This document shows, one piece after another, positions 1-7,616 of a stretch of 7,616 nt of DNA. The stretch is taken from contig CAMNYG010000049.1 of the NCBI GenBank assembly GCA_946570335.1, forward strand, positions 1 through 7,616. Reading direction: 5' to 3'. The notes below the pieces were generated by a model. It did no database searches and was not told where the DNA came from. It was given only the letters and a program-made list of their open reading frames with translations. The first letter of the stretch is position 1; each line of letters opens with the position of its first letter. Source of the stretch: an uncultured Dietzia sp. (lineage in GTDB: Bacteria; Actinomycetota; Actinomycetes; Mycobacteriales; Mycobacteriaceae). The translations under genes were made by a program, and so were the position numbers.

Positions 1-668
1 CTACAGCCACCGTAGCCGTCTCCCATGGCCGCGCCCGTGCCTCGCTGGCCGCGCTGCAGGCCGAGGAACGTGACTCCTCTGCGGCGGTGGCCACTGCACT
101 GGGGCGGGTCAACGCGATCGGGGACCAGGGGCGACTCGCGGACGTCTCGGCTGCGGAACGTGAACTGGACGAGGCGGAGAAGGAGAACACCGCGTTGTGG
201 CGCCGGGCCCGGGCCGCGGATCTGCTGCACCGCACGCTGACCGAACGCCGCTCGGAGGCACTTCGGTCCTATCAGGAGCCCTTCCACCGGGCGGTCGTCG
301 ACCTCGGGACCCTGGTCTACGGCCGCGACTTCGACGTCCGCCTCGGGGATGACCTGACGATCCTGTCCCGCCGGATCGGCGATGTCACGGTCGATTACGA
401 CTCGCTCTCGGGTGGCGCCAGGGAGCAGTTGGCGGTCATCGTCCGGATCGCCTGCGCACGCCTGGTCGGTAGCGAAGGAGTGCCGGTCTTCCTCGACGAC
501 ACCATGGGCTATACCGACCCCACCCGCCGGATGACCATGGGCGCCGTCATCGCTGCCGCAGCGTCCACCTCGCAGGTCATCGTGCTCACCTGTGACCGTG
601 CGAGGTTCGCCGGCGTCGGCGCGGCCCGGACCCACGTGATGCGCCGGACGGCGGCTCCGACGGAGTGA
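1..668 (+). CDS. SMC/Rad50-like (YhaN/SbcC-type) AAA ATPase, C-terminal part
   Basis: Partial gene: the frame is open from base 3 to the TGA at 666-668, giving 221 codons, and the start lies outside the window. The first ~95 residues are rich in Ala, Glu, Arg and Leu and read as the end of a coiled-coil arm. The rest is the C-terminal ATPase lobe. It has an ABC signature LSGGAREQ (Ser-Gly-Gly at fragment residues 136-138), a Walker B strand VPVFLDD (Asp165-Asp166), a D-loop-like YTDPTR, and a last strand QVIVLTCDRARF. The catalytic Glu after Walker B is Asp here, and the usual His of the switch loop is Cys197. I recall the same kind of sequence in YhaN-type proteins. Such ATPases often pair with a metallophosphoesterase and act on DNA ends; Rv1277/Rv1278 in M. 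tuberculosis may be a comparable pair. DNA repair is therefore inferred. The Walker A lobe is not visible. Confidence 0.8.
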   Translation, partial: TATVAVSHGRARASLAALQAEERDSSAAVATALGRVNAIGDQGRLADVSAAERELDEAEKENTALWRRARAADLLHRTLTERRSEALRSYQEPFHRAVVDLGTLVYGRDFDVRLGDDLTILSRRIGDVTVDYDSLSGGAREQLAVIVRIACARLVGSEGVPVFLDDTMGYTDPTRRMTMGAVIAAAASTSQVIVLTCDRARFAGVGAARTHVMRRTAAPTE

Positions 669-700
669 ACGCCGTTAGCTCGGGCCGCCGTTTGTCGGTG

Positions 701-725
701 GCCAGGTGGTGCCGGGCGACCTGGC
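701..725. promoter_or_regulatory. Candidate operator: 7-bp inverted repeat upstream of marR
   Basis: GCCAGGT (701-707) and ACCTGGC (719-725) are perfect inverted arms separated by 11 bases. The repeat ends 6 bases before the -10 hexamer of the likely marR promoter and covers the place where a -35 element would lie. MarR proteins commonly bind pseudo-palindromes that overlap their own promoters, so autoregulation is a reasonable inference. The repeat could instead form a weak hairpin after the upstream ATPase gene, but no T-run follows it. Confidence 0.4.
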
Positions 726-728
726 GCG

Positions 729-737
729 TGCTGTAAT
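729..737 (+). promoter_or_regulatory. Extended -10 promoter of the marR gene
   Basis: TGCTGTAAT combines an extended -10 TGn (729-731) with the hexamer TGTAAT (732-737). Six bases separate the hexamer from the ATG at 744, so transcription would be expected to begin at or next to the A of the start codon. No convincing -35 hexamer is seen, as is common for extended -10 promoters. Placement is by eye. Confidence 0.5.
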
Positions 738-743
738 AGGCGC

Positions 744-1223
744 ATGAGCGAGACACGCTGGTTGAGCGATGAAGAACAGCGCATGTGGCGTCGGTACAGG
801 GACGTGAACCAGCTGCTGGACCTCGCGATCGAGCGCCAACTGCAGCGGGACGCGGCGATGTCGCAATCGGACTACTCCGTATTGGTAAGCCTCAGCGAGG
901 CAGAGGGGGGCGGGCTCCGGGCCCGAGACCTCGGCGCCGCGCTCGGCTGGGATCGCAGTCGCGTGTCGCACCAGGTGCGGCGCATGGAGGGGCGCGGGCT
1001 GGTGTCCAAGAACGAATGCGCCGAGGACGGCCGTGGCACTATCGTCTCCCTCACGGACGAGGGGGCGCGGGCCATCGGTTCGGTCGCCCCGAAGCACGTG
1101 GAAAAGGTCCGCGAACTGTTCATCGACGTGGTCAGCGACGACGAGGTTCGCATGCTCACCGAGATCTACGAGCGGGTGGTGGCGCGTATCGGTGAGGTCG
1201 ACGGGATCACGCTGCCCAGTTAG
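744..1223 (+). CDS. MarR-family winged-helix transcriptional regulator
   Basis: A 159-residue protein, normal length for MarR dimers. An N-terminal helical dimerisation segment (about 1-55, including the conserved-type DYSVLVSLSE at 43-52) precedes the winged helix-turn-helix. The HTH reads RARDLGAALGWDRSRVSHQV at 59-78, where DRSRVSHQVRRME is the recognition helix, and the wing is around 88-104 (NECAEDGRG followed by TIVSLTDEG). A C-terminal helix closes the dimer domain. The ATG at 744 has no good Shine-Dalgarno but lies one promoter length after an extended -10 box, so a leaderless mRNA is likely. It is a single gene, with the upstream ATPase ending 75 bp before and a tRNA converging from the right. 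Cys92, in the wing, is the only cysteine in the protein. Ligand and targets cannot be read from sequence; the only target I can suggest is its own promoter, through the repeat at 701-725. Confidence 0.88.
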   Translation: MSETRWLSDEEQRMWRRYRDVNQLLDLAIERQLQRDAAMSQSDYSVLVSLSEAEGGGLRARDLGAALGWDRSRVSHQVRRMEGRGLVSKNECAEDGRGTIVSLTDEGARAIGSVAPKHVEKVRELFIDVVSDDEVRMLTEIYERVVARIGEVDGITLPS

Positions 1224-1257
1224 TTGAGTCCGGATGCCGACTCATCACGGCCGCTGA

Positions 1258-1279
1258 CCGGGCCGGCGCACCCGGCCGG
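1258..1279 (+). terminator. GC-rich hairpin after marR, possible weak terminator
   Basis: CCGGGCCGG (1258-1266) can pair with CCGGCCGG (1272-1279) as an 8-bp stem with one bulged G and a 5-base loop. It lies 34 bases after the marR stop. No T-run follows, so it would be an atypical terminator at best; in GC-rich actinobacteria such hairpins also occur by chance. Confidence 0.3.
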
Positions 1280-1373
1280 GACGCGGCACGCTCTGCCGGC
1301 ACGGCGTTGACGGCTCAGAGGCAATCGCCGGGTTCATAGCGCTCAAGGTCCCGGCTCACACGACATGACCGGG

Positions 1374-1409
1374 ACAGAAGAAAAGGCCCGGGCGAATCGC
1401 CCGGGCCTT
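1374..1409 (-). terminator. Intrinsic terminator of the tRNA-Arg gene
   Basis: Read on the minus strand, AAGGCCCGGGC (1409-1399) and GCCCGGGCCTT (1393-1383) form a perfect 11-bp stem around a 5-base loop (1398-1394). TTTTCTTCT follows from 1386, overlapping the base of the stem. It begins 7 bases after the CCA end of the tRNA. On the plus strand the hairpin is followed by CATCCG, so it is a clear terminator only for leftward transcription. It should protect marR from antisense read-through. Confidence 0.85.
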
Positions 1410-1415
1410 CATCCG

Positions 1416-1491
1416 TGGTGCCCCCGAAGGGAATCGAACCCCTGACCTTTGGTACCGGAAACCAACGCTCTATCCCCTGAGCTACGAGGGC
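1416..1491 (-). tRNA. tRNA-Arg, anticodon CCG (reads CGG)
   Basis: The minus strand folds into a complete 76-base cloverleaf including an encoded CCA. The acceptor stem GCCCTCG/CGGGGGC has one U-G pair, and the D arm is GCTC-AGGGGATA-GAGC. The anticodon stem TTGGT/ACCAA encloses the loop TTCCGGT, placing CCG at 34-36. The variable loop is AGGTC and the T arm is AGGGG-TTCGATT-CCCTT. The discriminator base is A73 (complement of 1419). Anticodon CCG decodes CGG, a frequent Arg codon in a high-GC genome. The gene is transcribed away from argS, whose product charges it, and its 5' end lies 195 bases from the argS start codon. An intrinsic terminator follows directly. Confidence 0.96.
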
Positions 1492-1573
1492 GGGATACCG
1501 ACCGCGCACGCGGGCCGGAGGCTGTTCTCCCAGGGGCACCGTTGTGGGCGGCCCCTCTCGAACAGCGAGACTG

Positions 1574-1582
1574 ATCGTAGCA
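1574..1582 (-). promoter_or_regulatory. Extended -10 promoter for tRNA-Arg
   Basis: On the minus strand, TGCTACGAT (1582-1574) is a TGn element followed by TACGAT, a match to the TAnnnT -10 pattern. A start near 1567 would give a 5' leader of roughly 75 bases for removal by RNase P. No good -35 was found. A second weak possibility, GGTAT, sits only a few bases before the mature tRNA and is too close to be a -10 for the whole gene. Confidence 0.45.
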
Positions 1583-1639
1583 CCGCATCCCGTGCAGGGC
1601 CGCATCGGGCCCCCGGCACGGGCGGTGGCAGTCGAGACC

Positions 1640-1672
1640 GGTGTCCGATTCTCCGCACGACGTGCCGACACC
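1640..1672. promoter_or_regulatory. Inverted repeats in the argS operon promoter, possible operator
   Basis: GGTGTC (1640-1645) and GACACC (1667-1672) form a perfect 6-bp inverted repeat whose right arm abuts the -10 hexamer at 1673. Inside it is a shorter palindrome GCACG-A-CGTGC (1655-1665), not concentric with the first. A repressor bound here would block the operon promoter. The arms are short and the region is GC-rich, so chance is a serious alternative. Confidence 0.25.
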
Positions 1673-1678
1673 TAGGAT
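1673..1678 (+). promoter_or_regulatory. -10 element of the argS-lysA-hom-thrC-thrB operon
   Basis: TAGGAT matches the actinobacterial TAnnnT pattern and ends 8 bases before the GTG at 1687, so the transcript would start at or within a base or two of the argS start codon. The -35 region near 1649-1655 is poor (TTCTCC). This is the only convincing promoter ahead of the operon; the later genes overlap and leave no intergenic room. The AGGA inside the hexamer (1674-1677) is 9 bases from the GTG and could act instead as a Shine-Dalgarno if transcription starts further upstream. Confidence 0.5.
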
Positions 1679-1686
1679 ATGAAGAC

Positions 1687-3339
1687 GTGACTCCCGCCGA
1701 TCTCGCCGCCGTCATCCGTGCCGCACTCCTCGCTGTTCTCACCGATCGTGGGGCTGACATCTCACTTGTTCCGGAGACGGTGACGGTCGAGCGTCCACGC
1801 AACCCCGAACACGGCGACTACGCGACCAACATCGCGCTGCAGTTGGGTAAGAAGGTCGGCGTGGCCCCGCGCGATCTCGCCAACGAACTCGCGGAAAAGC
1901 TGGCCGCCGATCCGGGTGTGGCGTCGGCGGAGGTCGCCGGGCCGGGATTCATCAACATCCGACTCGACTCGGGCGCCCAGGGCTCGCTCGTAGCCTCGGT
2001 GCTCGAGCTGGGTGATGCGTACGGCCACGGCGACGCCATGCGCGGTCGGCGGGTGAACCTGGAGTTCGTCTCCGCCAACCCGACCGGGCCCATCCACCTC
2101 GGCGGAACCCGCTGGGCCGCTGTCGGCGACGCGCTGGGACGTGTCCTTGAGGCCTCCGGCGCGGAGGTCACCCGGGAGTACTACTTCAACGACCACGGCG
2201 CGCAGATCGACCGCTTCAGTAAATCGCTCGCCGCGTCCGCCAAGGGGGAGCCGACCCCCGAGGACGGCTACGCCGGTGCCTACATCGAGGACATCGCGGC
2301 GCGCATCGTCGCCGAGCGCCCCGACGTCCTGGACAAGCCCGAGGCGGAGGCCCTGGAGATCTTCCGTGCTGCCGGTGTGGACCAGATGTTCGCTCACATC
2401 AAGTCCTCACTGGCGGATTTCGGCACGGTGTTCGACGTCTACACCCACGAGAACTCGATGTTCACCTCCGGCGCGGTCGACCGGGCCATCGAGACCCTCA
2501 AGAGCAACGGCAACCTGTACGAGTCCGACGGCGCATGGTGGCTCAGGTCGACCTCGTTCGGAGACGACAAGGACCGGGTGGTCCTCAAGTCCGACGGCAA
2601 CGCCGCCTACATTGCCGGTGACATCGCGTACTTCCTCGACAAACGTGAGCGTGGCTTCGACCTGTGCATCTACATGCTCGGAGCGGATCACCACGGGTAC
2701 ATCGGCCGGCTCAAGGCCGCGGCGGCCTCGCTCGGGGACGACCCGGCGACGATCGAGGTGTTGATCGGACAGATGGTCAACCTCGTCCGTGACGGTGCCC
2801 CGGTGAAGATGAGCAAGCGCGCCGGCACCGTGATCACGCTGGACGACCTGGTGGACGCGATCGGCGTGGACGCCGCCCGATACGCGCTGATCCGGTCGTC
2901 GGTGGACCAGACGATGGACATCGACCTCCAGCTGTGGGCCTCGGCGACCAACGACAACCCGGTGTTCTACGTCCAGTACGCGCACGCCCGCCTGTGCTCC
3001 CTGGCGCGAAACGCCGCCGACCTCGGGGTCACGTTCGAGGGCGCCGACCTGTCCCTGCTGGTCGAGGACCGGGAGGGTGCTCTCATCCGGACCATCGGGG
3101 AGTTCCCGCGCGTCGTGGCCAGCGCCGCCGACCTCCGGGAGCCGCACCGGGTCGCCCGCTACCTCGAGGAGTTGGCAGCCGCCTACCACCGGTTCTACGA
3201 CACGTGCCGCGTACTGCCGATGGGGGATGAGGAACCGGGCCCGCTGCACGCCGCACGCCTCGCCCTCAGCACGGCCACACGGCAGACCCTCGCCAATGGT
3301 CTGCATCTCATCGGCGTCAGCGCACCGGAGAAGATGTGA
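1687..3339 (+). CDS. argS: Arginyl-tRNA synthetase (class I)
   Basis: Cytosolic enzyme that joins arginine to tRNA-Arg using ATP. The 550 residues equal the length I recall for the M. tuberculosis enzyme. An N-terminal Add-1 domain (about 1-95, with the [10 protein letters not shown] motif) recognises the tRNA elbow. The Rossmann catalytic core carries the HIGH-type motif HLGG at 137-140 within [11 protein letters not shown] and the KMSKS-type loop KMSKR at 374-378. The DALR anticodon-binding domain begins near FYVQYAHAR (427-435) and runs to the end. The GTG start is supported by family alignment at MTPADLA and by a -10 box that would make the mRNA leaderless. First gene of the operon; its stop overlaps the lysA start by 4 bases. 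In corynebacteria the argS-lysA pair is reported to respond to arginine and lysine. No damage is seen. Confidence 0.97.
   Translation: MTPADLAAVIRAALLAVLTDRGADISLVPETVTVERPRNPEHGDYATNIALQLGKKVGVAPRDLANELAEKLAADPGVASAEVAGPGFINIRLDSGAQGSLVASVLELGDAYGHGDAMRGRRVNLEFVSANPTGPIHLGGTRWAAVGDALGRVLEASGAEVTREYYFNDHGAQIDRFSKSLAASAKGEPTPEDGYAGAYIEDIAARIVAERPDVLDKPEAEALEIFRAAGVDQMFAHIKSSLADFGTVFDVYTHENSMFTSGAVDRAIETLKSNGNLYESDGAWWLRSTSFGDDKDRVVLKSDGNAAYIAGDIAYFLDKRERGFDLCIYMLGADHHGYIGRLKAAAASLGDDPATIEVLIGQMVNLVRDGAPVKMSKRAGTVITLDDLVDAIGVDAARYALIRSSVDQTMDIDLQLWASATNDNPVFYVQYAHARLCSLARNAADLGVTFEGADLSLLVEDREGALIRTIGEFPRVVASAADLREPHRVARYLEELAAAYHRFYDTCRVLPMGDEEPGPLHAARLALSTATRQTLANGLHLIGVSAPEKM
3327..3330 (+). 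promoter_or_regulatory. Shine-Dalgarno that selects the lysA GTG start
   Basis: GGAG, within GGAGAAG near the end of argS, lies 5 bases before the GTG at 3336. No comparable site precedes the in-frame ATG at 3420. It favours the longer lysA reading and the 4-base overlap with argS. Confidence 0.6.
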
Positions 3340-4754
3340 GCGCGCATCCCGCCGGAGCCCGGCACGAGTACCCACACGCACCCACGATCGGTGAGCGACC
3401 CGCCGCCCCCGACGCTCTGATGAATCTCGCCCCCGCGGTGTGGCCCCGCGGTGCCGAGCGTGGCGACGACGGCACGGTCGAGTTCGCCGGGGTCCCGGCT
3501 ACCGAGCTGGCCGCGGAATTCGGCACGCCACTGTTCGTGATCGACGAGGACGATTTCCGGTCCCGCTGCCGCGAGATGGCCGAGGCCTTCGGGGGAGCGG
3601 ATCGAGTGCACTACGCCTCCAAGGCGTTCCTGTGCACCGAGGTCGCACGCTGGGTCGCAGAGGAGGGACTGAGTCTGGACGTCGCCTCCGGTGGAGAACT
3701 GGCGATCGCGCTGCGCGCCGGCTTCCCGGCCGAGCGGATCACCGTTCACGGCAACAACAAGTCCGCTGACGAACTGCGGATGTCCGTGCGTCACGGCGTG
3801 GGACACGTCGTACTCGACGCGATGTCCGAAATCGATCTCCTGGACCGCATCGCAGGCGAGGAGGGGGTCGTCCAGGACGTCTTCATCCGCGTGACAGTCG
3901 GCGTCGAAGCCCACACCCACGAGTTCATCGCCACCGCCCACGAGGACCAGAAGTTCGGCTTCTCCCTCGCCGGCGGCGCCGCCATGGAGGCCGTCCGTGC
4001 AGTGTTCGCGGCCGAGAACATCCGACTGACCGGCCTGCACAGCCACATCGGGTCTCAGATCTTCGAGACCGACGGATTCGAGCTCGCCGCCCGCAGAGTC
4101 ATCGGACTGCTGCGGGAGATCGTCGACGAGTTCGGCACCGAGCGCACCCAGCAGCTCGACCACCTCGACCTCGGCGGCGGACTGGGCATCAGTTACGTCC
4201 CGTCGGACGAGCCGCCGCCCGTGGCCCAGTTGGCGGCCTCGTTGAAACAGATCGTCGACTCGTTCGCCCGCGAGGCAGACCTCGCCCCTCCGACACTGGT
4301 CGTCGAACCCGGCCGCGCGATCGCGGGCCCGGGAACGGTCACGCTCTACGAGGTCGGCGTGATCAAGGACGTCGACCTGGCCGGCGGCGAGCGCAGGCGC
4401 TACATCAGCGTCGATGGCGGCATGAGTGACAACATCCGCACCGCGCTCTACGACGCCGACTACGACGCCCGACTGGTCGGGCGGGGTTCAACGGCTGAGC
4501 CGGTCGTGTCGCGCCTCGTGGGGAAGCACTGCGAAAGTGGCGATGTGGTGGTCCGCGACCTGTGGATGCCGGAGGATGTCGGTGCGGGCGATCTCGTCGC
4601 GGTGGCGGCTACCGGCGCGTACTGCTATTCCATGTCGAGCCGATACAACCTCATCGGACGACCCGCGGTGGTGGCGGTCCGCGACGGACGCGCACGTCTG
4701 ATGCTGCGCCGAGAAACCCTTGACGATCTGACGAGCCTGGAGGTGGGACAGTGA
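3336..4754 (+). CDS. lysA: Diaminopimelate decarboxylase
   Basis: PLP-dependent fold-type III decarboxylase that converts meso-diaminopimelate to L-lysine, the last step of lysine synthesis. Visible family marks are the Schiff-base Lys96 in YASKAF, HSHIGSQ (235-241), the phosphate-binding glycine run LGGGLG (279-284), EPGR (324-327), Cys399-Glu400 in CESGD, where Cys and Glu reach the partner subunit's active site, and Tyr429 in GAYCYSM. The protein has 472 residues against about 447 in M. tuberculosis. The excess is a 28-residue Pro/Ala/Arg-rich leader before [11 protein letters not shown], which is where the mycobacterial protein begins. The GTG at 3336 has a good Shine-Dalgarno and overlaps the argS stop (GTGA); the ATG at 3420 gives the family length (444) but lacks a ribosome site. 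The product lies at the branch competing with threonine synthesis for aspartate semialdehyde. Confidence 0.96.
   Translation: MSAHPAGARHEYPHAPTIGERPAAPDALMNLAPAVWPRGAERGDDGTVEFAGVPATELAAEFGTPLFVIDEDDFRSRCREMAEAFGGADRVHYASKAFLCTEVARWVAEEGLSLDVASGGELAIALRAGFPAERITVHGNNKSADELRMSVRHGVGHVVLDAMSEIDLLDRIAGEEGVVQDVFIRVTVGVEAHTHEFIATAHEDQKFGFSLAGGAAMEAVRAVFAAENIRLTGLHSHIGSQIFETDGFELAARRVIGLLREIVDEFGTERTQQLDHLDLGGGLGISYVPSDEPPPVAQLAASLKQIVDSFAREADLAPPTLVVEPGRAIAGPGTVTLYEVGVIKDVDLAGGERRRYISVDGGMSDNIRTALYDADYDARLVGRGSTAEPVVSRLVGKHCESGDVVVRDLWMPEDVGAGDLVAVAATGAYCYSMSSRYNLIGRPAVVAVRDGRARLMLRRETLDDLTSLEVGQ
4739..4743 (+). promoter_or_regulatory. Strong Shine-Dalgarno for hom
   Basis: GGAGG, inside the last codons of lysA, lies 7 bases before the GTG at 4751. 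It is the best ribosome-binding match in the operon and supports the overlapping GTG as the start. Confidence 0.65.
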
Positions 4755-6099
4755 GCGACGCAGCGGCGTCAGCCGTGCGACCCGTAGGAGTGGCGGTGCT
4801 CGGAATGGGCACGGTCGGCACCGAGGTCATCCGTTTCATGACAGAGAACGCGGAGTCACTGGCCGCGCGAATCGGTGCCCCGTTGGAGCTGCGGGGGGTG
4901 GCCGTCCGCGATCTGACCAAGGATCGTGGGATCGACCCCGAGCTGCTCACCGCGGACCCGTCCACTCTCGTGTCCCGGGAAGACGTCGACGTCGTCGTCG
5001 AACTCATGGGCGGCATCGACGTGCCACGCCCTCTCCTCCTCGAGGCGCTGAGTCACGGCAAGTCGGTGGTCACCGCCAACAAGGCGCTGTTGGCCGAGTA
5101 CACCGACGAGCTCGCAGAGGCCGTCGACGCCACCGGAACCGACTTGTATTTCGAGGCGGCGGTGGCCGGTGCGATCCCCGTGATCGGCCCGCTGCGCCGA
5201 TCGATGGCCGGCGACCAGGTCGAGCGCGTGGTAGGCATCGTCAACGGCACCACGAACTACATCCTGTCGGAGATGGGCTCCACCGGAGCCGACTACTCCG
5301 AGACGCTCGCCGAAGCCTCCCGCCTCGGATACGCCGAAGCCGATCCGACCGCAGACGTCGAGGGTTACGACGCCGCCGCCAAGGCCGCGATCCTCGCCTC
5401 GATCGCGTTCCACAGCAGGGTCACCGCCGGTGACGTCTACCGCGAGGGGATCTCCCGGATCTCACCCGACGATTTCGAGTCCGCCCGCGACATGGACTGC
5501 ACCATCAAGCTGCTCGCGATCTGCGAGAAGCTGCGGCGTGCCGACGGTACCGAGGCGGTCTCCGCCCGCGTGTACCCGGCACTGCTGCCCAACAGTCACC
5601 CGCTGGCCGCTGTCGGCGGTGCGTTCAACGCGGTCGTGGTGGAGGCGGAAGCCGCCGGACGGCTCATGTTCTACGGCCAGGGGGCCGGTGGCGCACCGAC
5701 CGCCTCCGCCGTCCTCGGCGACGTGGTCGCGGCCGCCCGCAACAAGGTCGGGGCCGGCCGGGCCCCGGGGGATTCCACCTACGCCGCACTGCCGGTCGCG
5801 TCGATGGACGAGATCCTCACCCGCTACCACGTCCGGATGCGTGTGGCCGACAAGCCGGGCGTACTCGCGCTGGTCGCCGCCGAGTTCTCGAACCACGGCG
5901 TCTCGATCGCCCAGTGCCGCCAGACCGAGGTCGAGGCGTCCACCGGCGAGGACGACGAAGTGCAGCCCAGCGCAGAGCTGACCGTCCTCACACACCGTGC
6001 CTCCGAGCGCGCCCTCGCCGACACGGTGGCCGCGCTGTCCGACCAAGGCGCCGTCACCGACATCACCAGCGTCATCCGTCTCGAGGGAGTCGACACCGA

Positions 6100-6103
<4 letters not shown>
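4751..6103 (+). CDS. hom: Homoserine dehydrogenase with C-terminal ACT domain
   Basis: Reduces L-aspartate 4-semialdehyde to L-homoserine with NAD(P)H, the committed step toward threonine and methionine. The 450 residues match the monofunctional actinobacterial type (441 in M. tuberculosis, where it is called thrA); no aspartokinase is fused. The N-terminal Rossmann domain has GMGTVG at 18-23 and [10 protein letters not shown] with Lys111. The catalytic domain has VNGTTNYIL (164-172) and the triad-like Glu196, Asp207 and Lys211 in [16 protein letters not shown], whose spacing equals that of Glu208/Asp219/Lys223 in yeast. A C-terminal ACT domain starts near YHVRM (359) and holds VADKPGVL; in corynebacteria this region mediates feedback inhibition by threonine. 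A short acidic, poorly conserved insert (about 396-406) interrupts the ACT fold. GTG start, GTGA overlap with lysA, and an ATGA overlap with thrC. Confidence 0.96.
6083..6089 (+). promoter_or_regulatory. Shine-Dalgarno for thrC
   Basis: GAGGGAG within the end of hom lies 10 bases before the ATG at 6100. The frame stays open upstream of this ATG through hom, so the ribosome site together with the family alignment decides the start. Confidence 0.5.

Positions 6104-7616
<1,513 letters not shown>

Noticed and set aside
25..240. Small Arg/Pro-rich ORF at the left edge
   Set aside because: It overlaps the ATPase coding frame in another phase. The ATPase frame is continuous from base 3 and has recognisable motifs, so this is a shadow.
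1224..1415. Possible mobile-element or attachment site next to the tRNA 3' end
   Set aside because: tRNA 3' ends are common integration sites, but no integrase, no repeated tRNA 3' fragment and no change in composition is visible here. The stretch holds only a hairpin and the terminator.
1315..1671. Minus-strand open frame through the tRNA region
   Set aside because: It runs through the tRNA-Arg gene and its terminator, and the translated sequence includes the tRNA itself. It is not a protein gene.
1679..1690. Three-codon upstream ORF (ATG AAG ACG TGA) overlapping the argS GTG as GTGA
   Set aside because: It would give the operon a fifth overlap, but its ATG lies directly after the -10 hexamer and upstream of the expected transcript start, and it has no usable ribosome site. 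The GTGA arises simply because argS codon 2 begins with A.
3195..4163. Antisense open frame of 322 codons opposite argS end and lysA
   Set aside because: It has no domain motif, ribosome site or promoter, and its composition is that of a third-position GC shadow.

Overview
This window looks like an ordinary chromosomal core region of a high-GC actinobacterium of the order Mycobacteriales (the Mycobacterium, Rhodococcus, Gordonia and Dietzia group). The basis is the strong G/C bias at third codon positions, the apparently leaderless promoters, and the gene order argS-lysA-hom-thrC-thrB, which I recall as the order around Rv1292-Rv1296 in M. tuberculosis. The protein sequences resemble the mycobacterial ones closely, but the genus cannot be fixed from sequence reading alone.

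Layout. Positions 1-668 hold the C-terminal end of a large SMC/Rad50-type (YhaN/SbcC-like) ATPase whose start lies off the left edge. A 75-bp gap follows, with an inverted repeat and an extended -10 box, and leads into a MarR-family regulator (744-1223) that seems to be translated from a leaderless mRNA. Positions 1224-1686 contain no protein gene. They hold a weak hairpin after marR, a strong intrinsic terminator, a minus-strand tRNA-Arg (anticodon CCG) with its likely promoter, and the promoter of the rightward operon.

From 1687 to the right edge runs one tightly packed plus-strand operon: argS (arginyl-tRNA synthetase), lysA (diaminopimelate decarboxylase), hom (homoserine dehydrogenase), thrC (threonine synthase) and the first 146 codons of thrB (homoserine kinase). 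All four junctions are 4-base stop/start overlaps (GTGA, GTGA, ATGA, ATGA), which suggests translational coupling along the whole unit.

How the genes work together. Hom, ThrB and ThrC form the branch from aspartate semialdehyde through homoserine and phosphohomoserine to threonine. LysA performs the last step of the competing lysine branch and consumes meso-diaminopimelate, which is also a cell-wall precursor. ArgS charges tRNA-Arg, and one of its substrates, tRNA-Arg(CCG), is encoded head-to-head with it.

I found no phage, IS element, CRISPR array, toxin-antitoxin pair, defence system or other accessory locus. The items most worth a second look are a degenerate ATP-binding loop in ThrB, the operator-like repeat at the marR promoter, and the tRNA/synthetase pairing.
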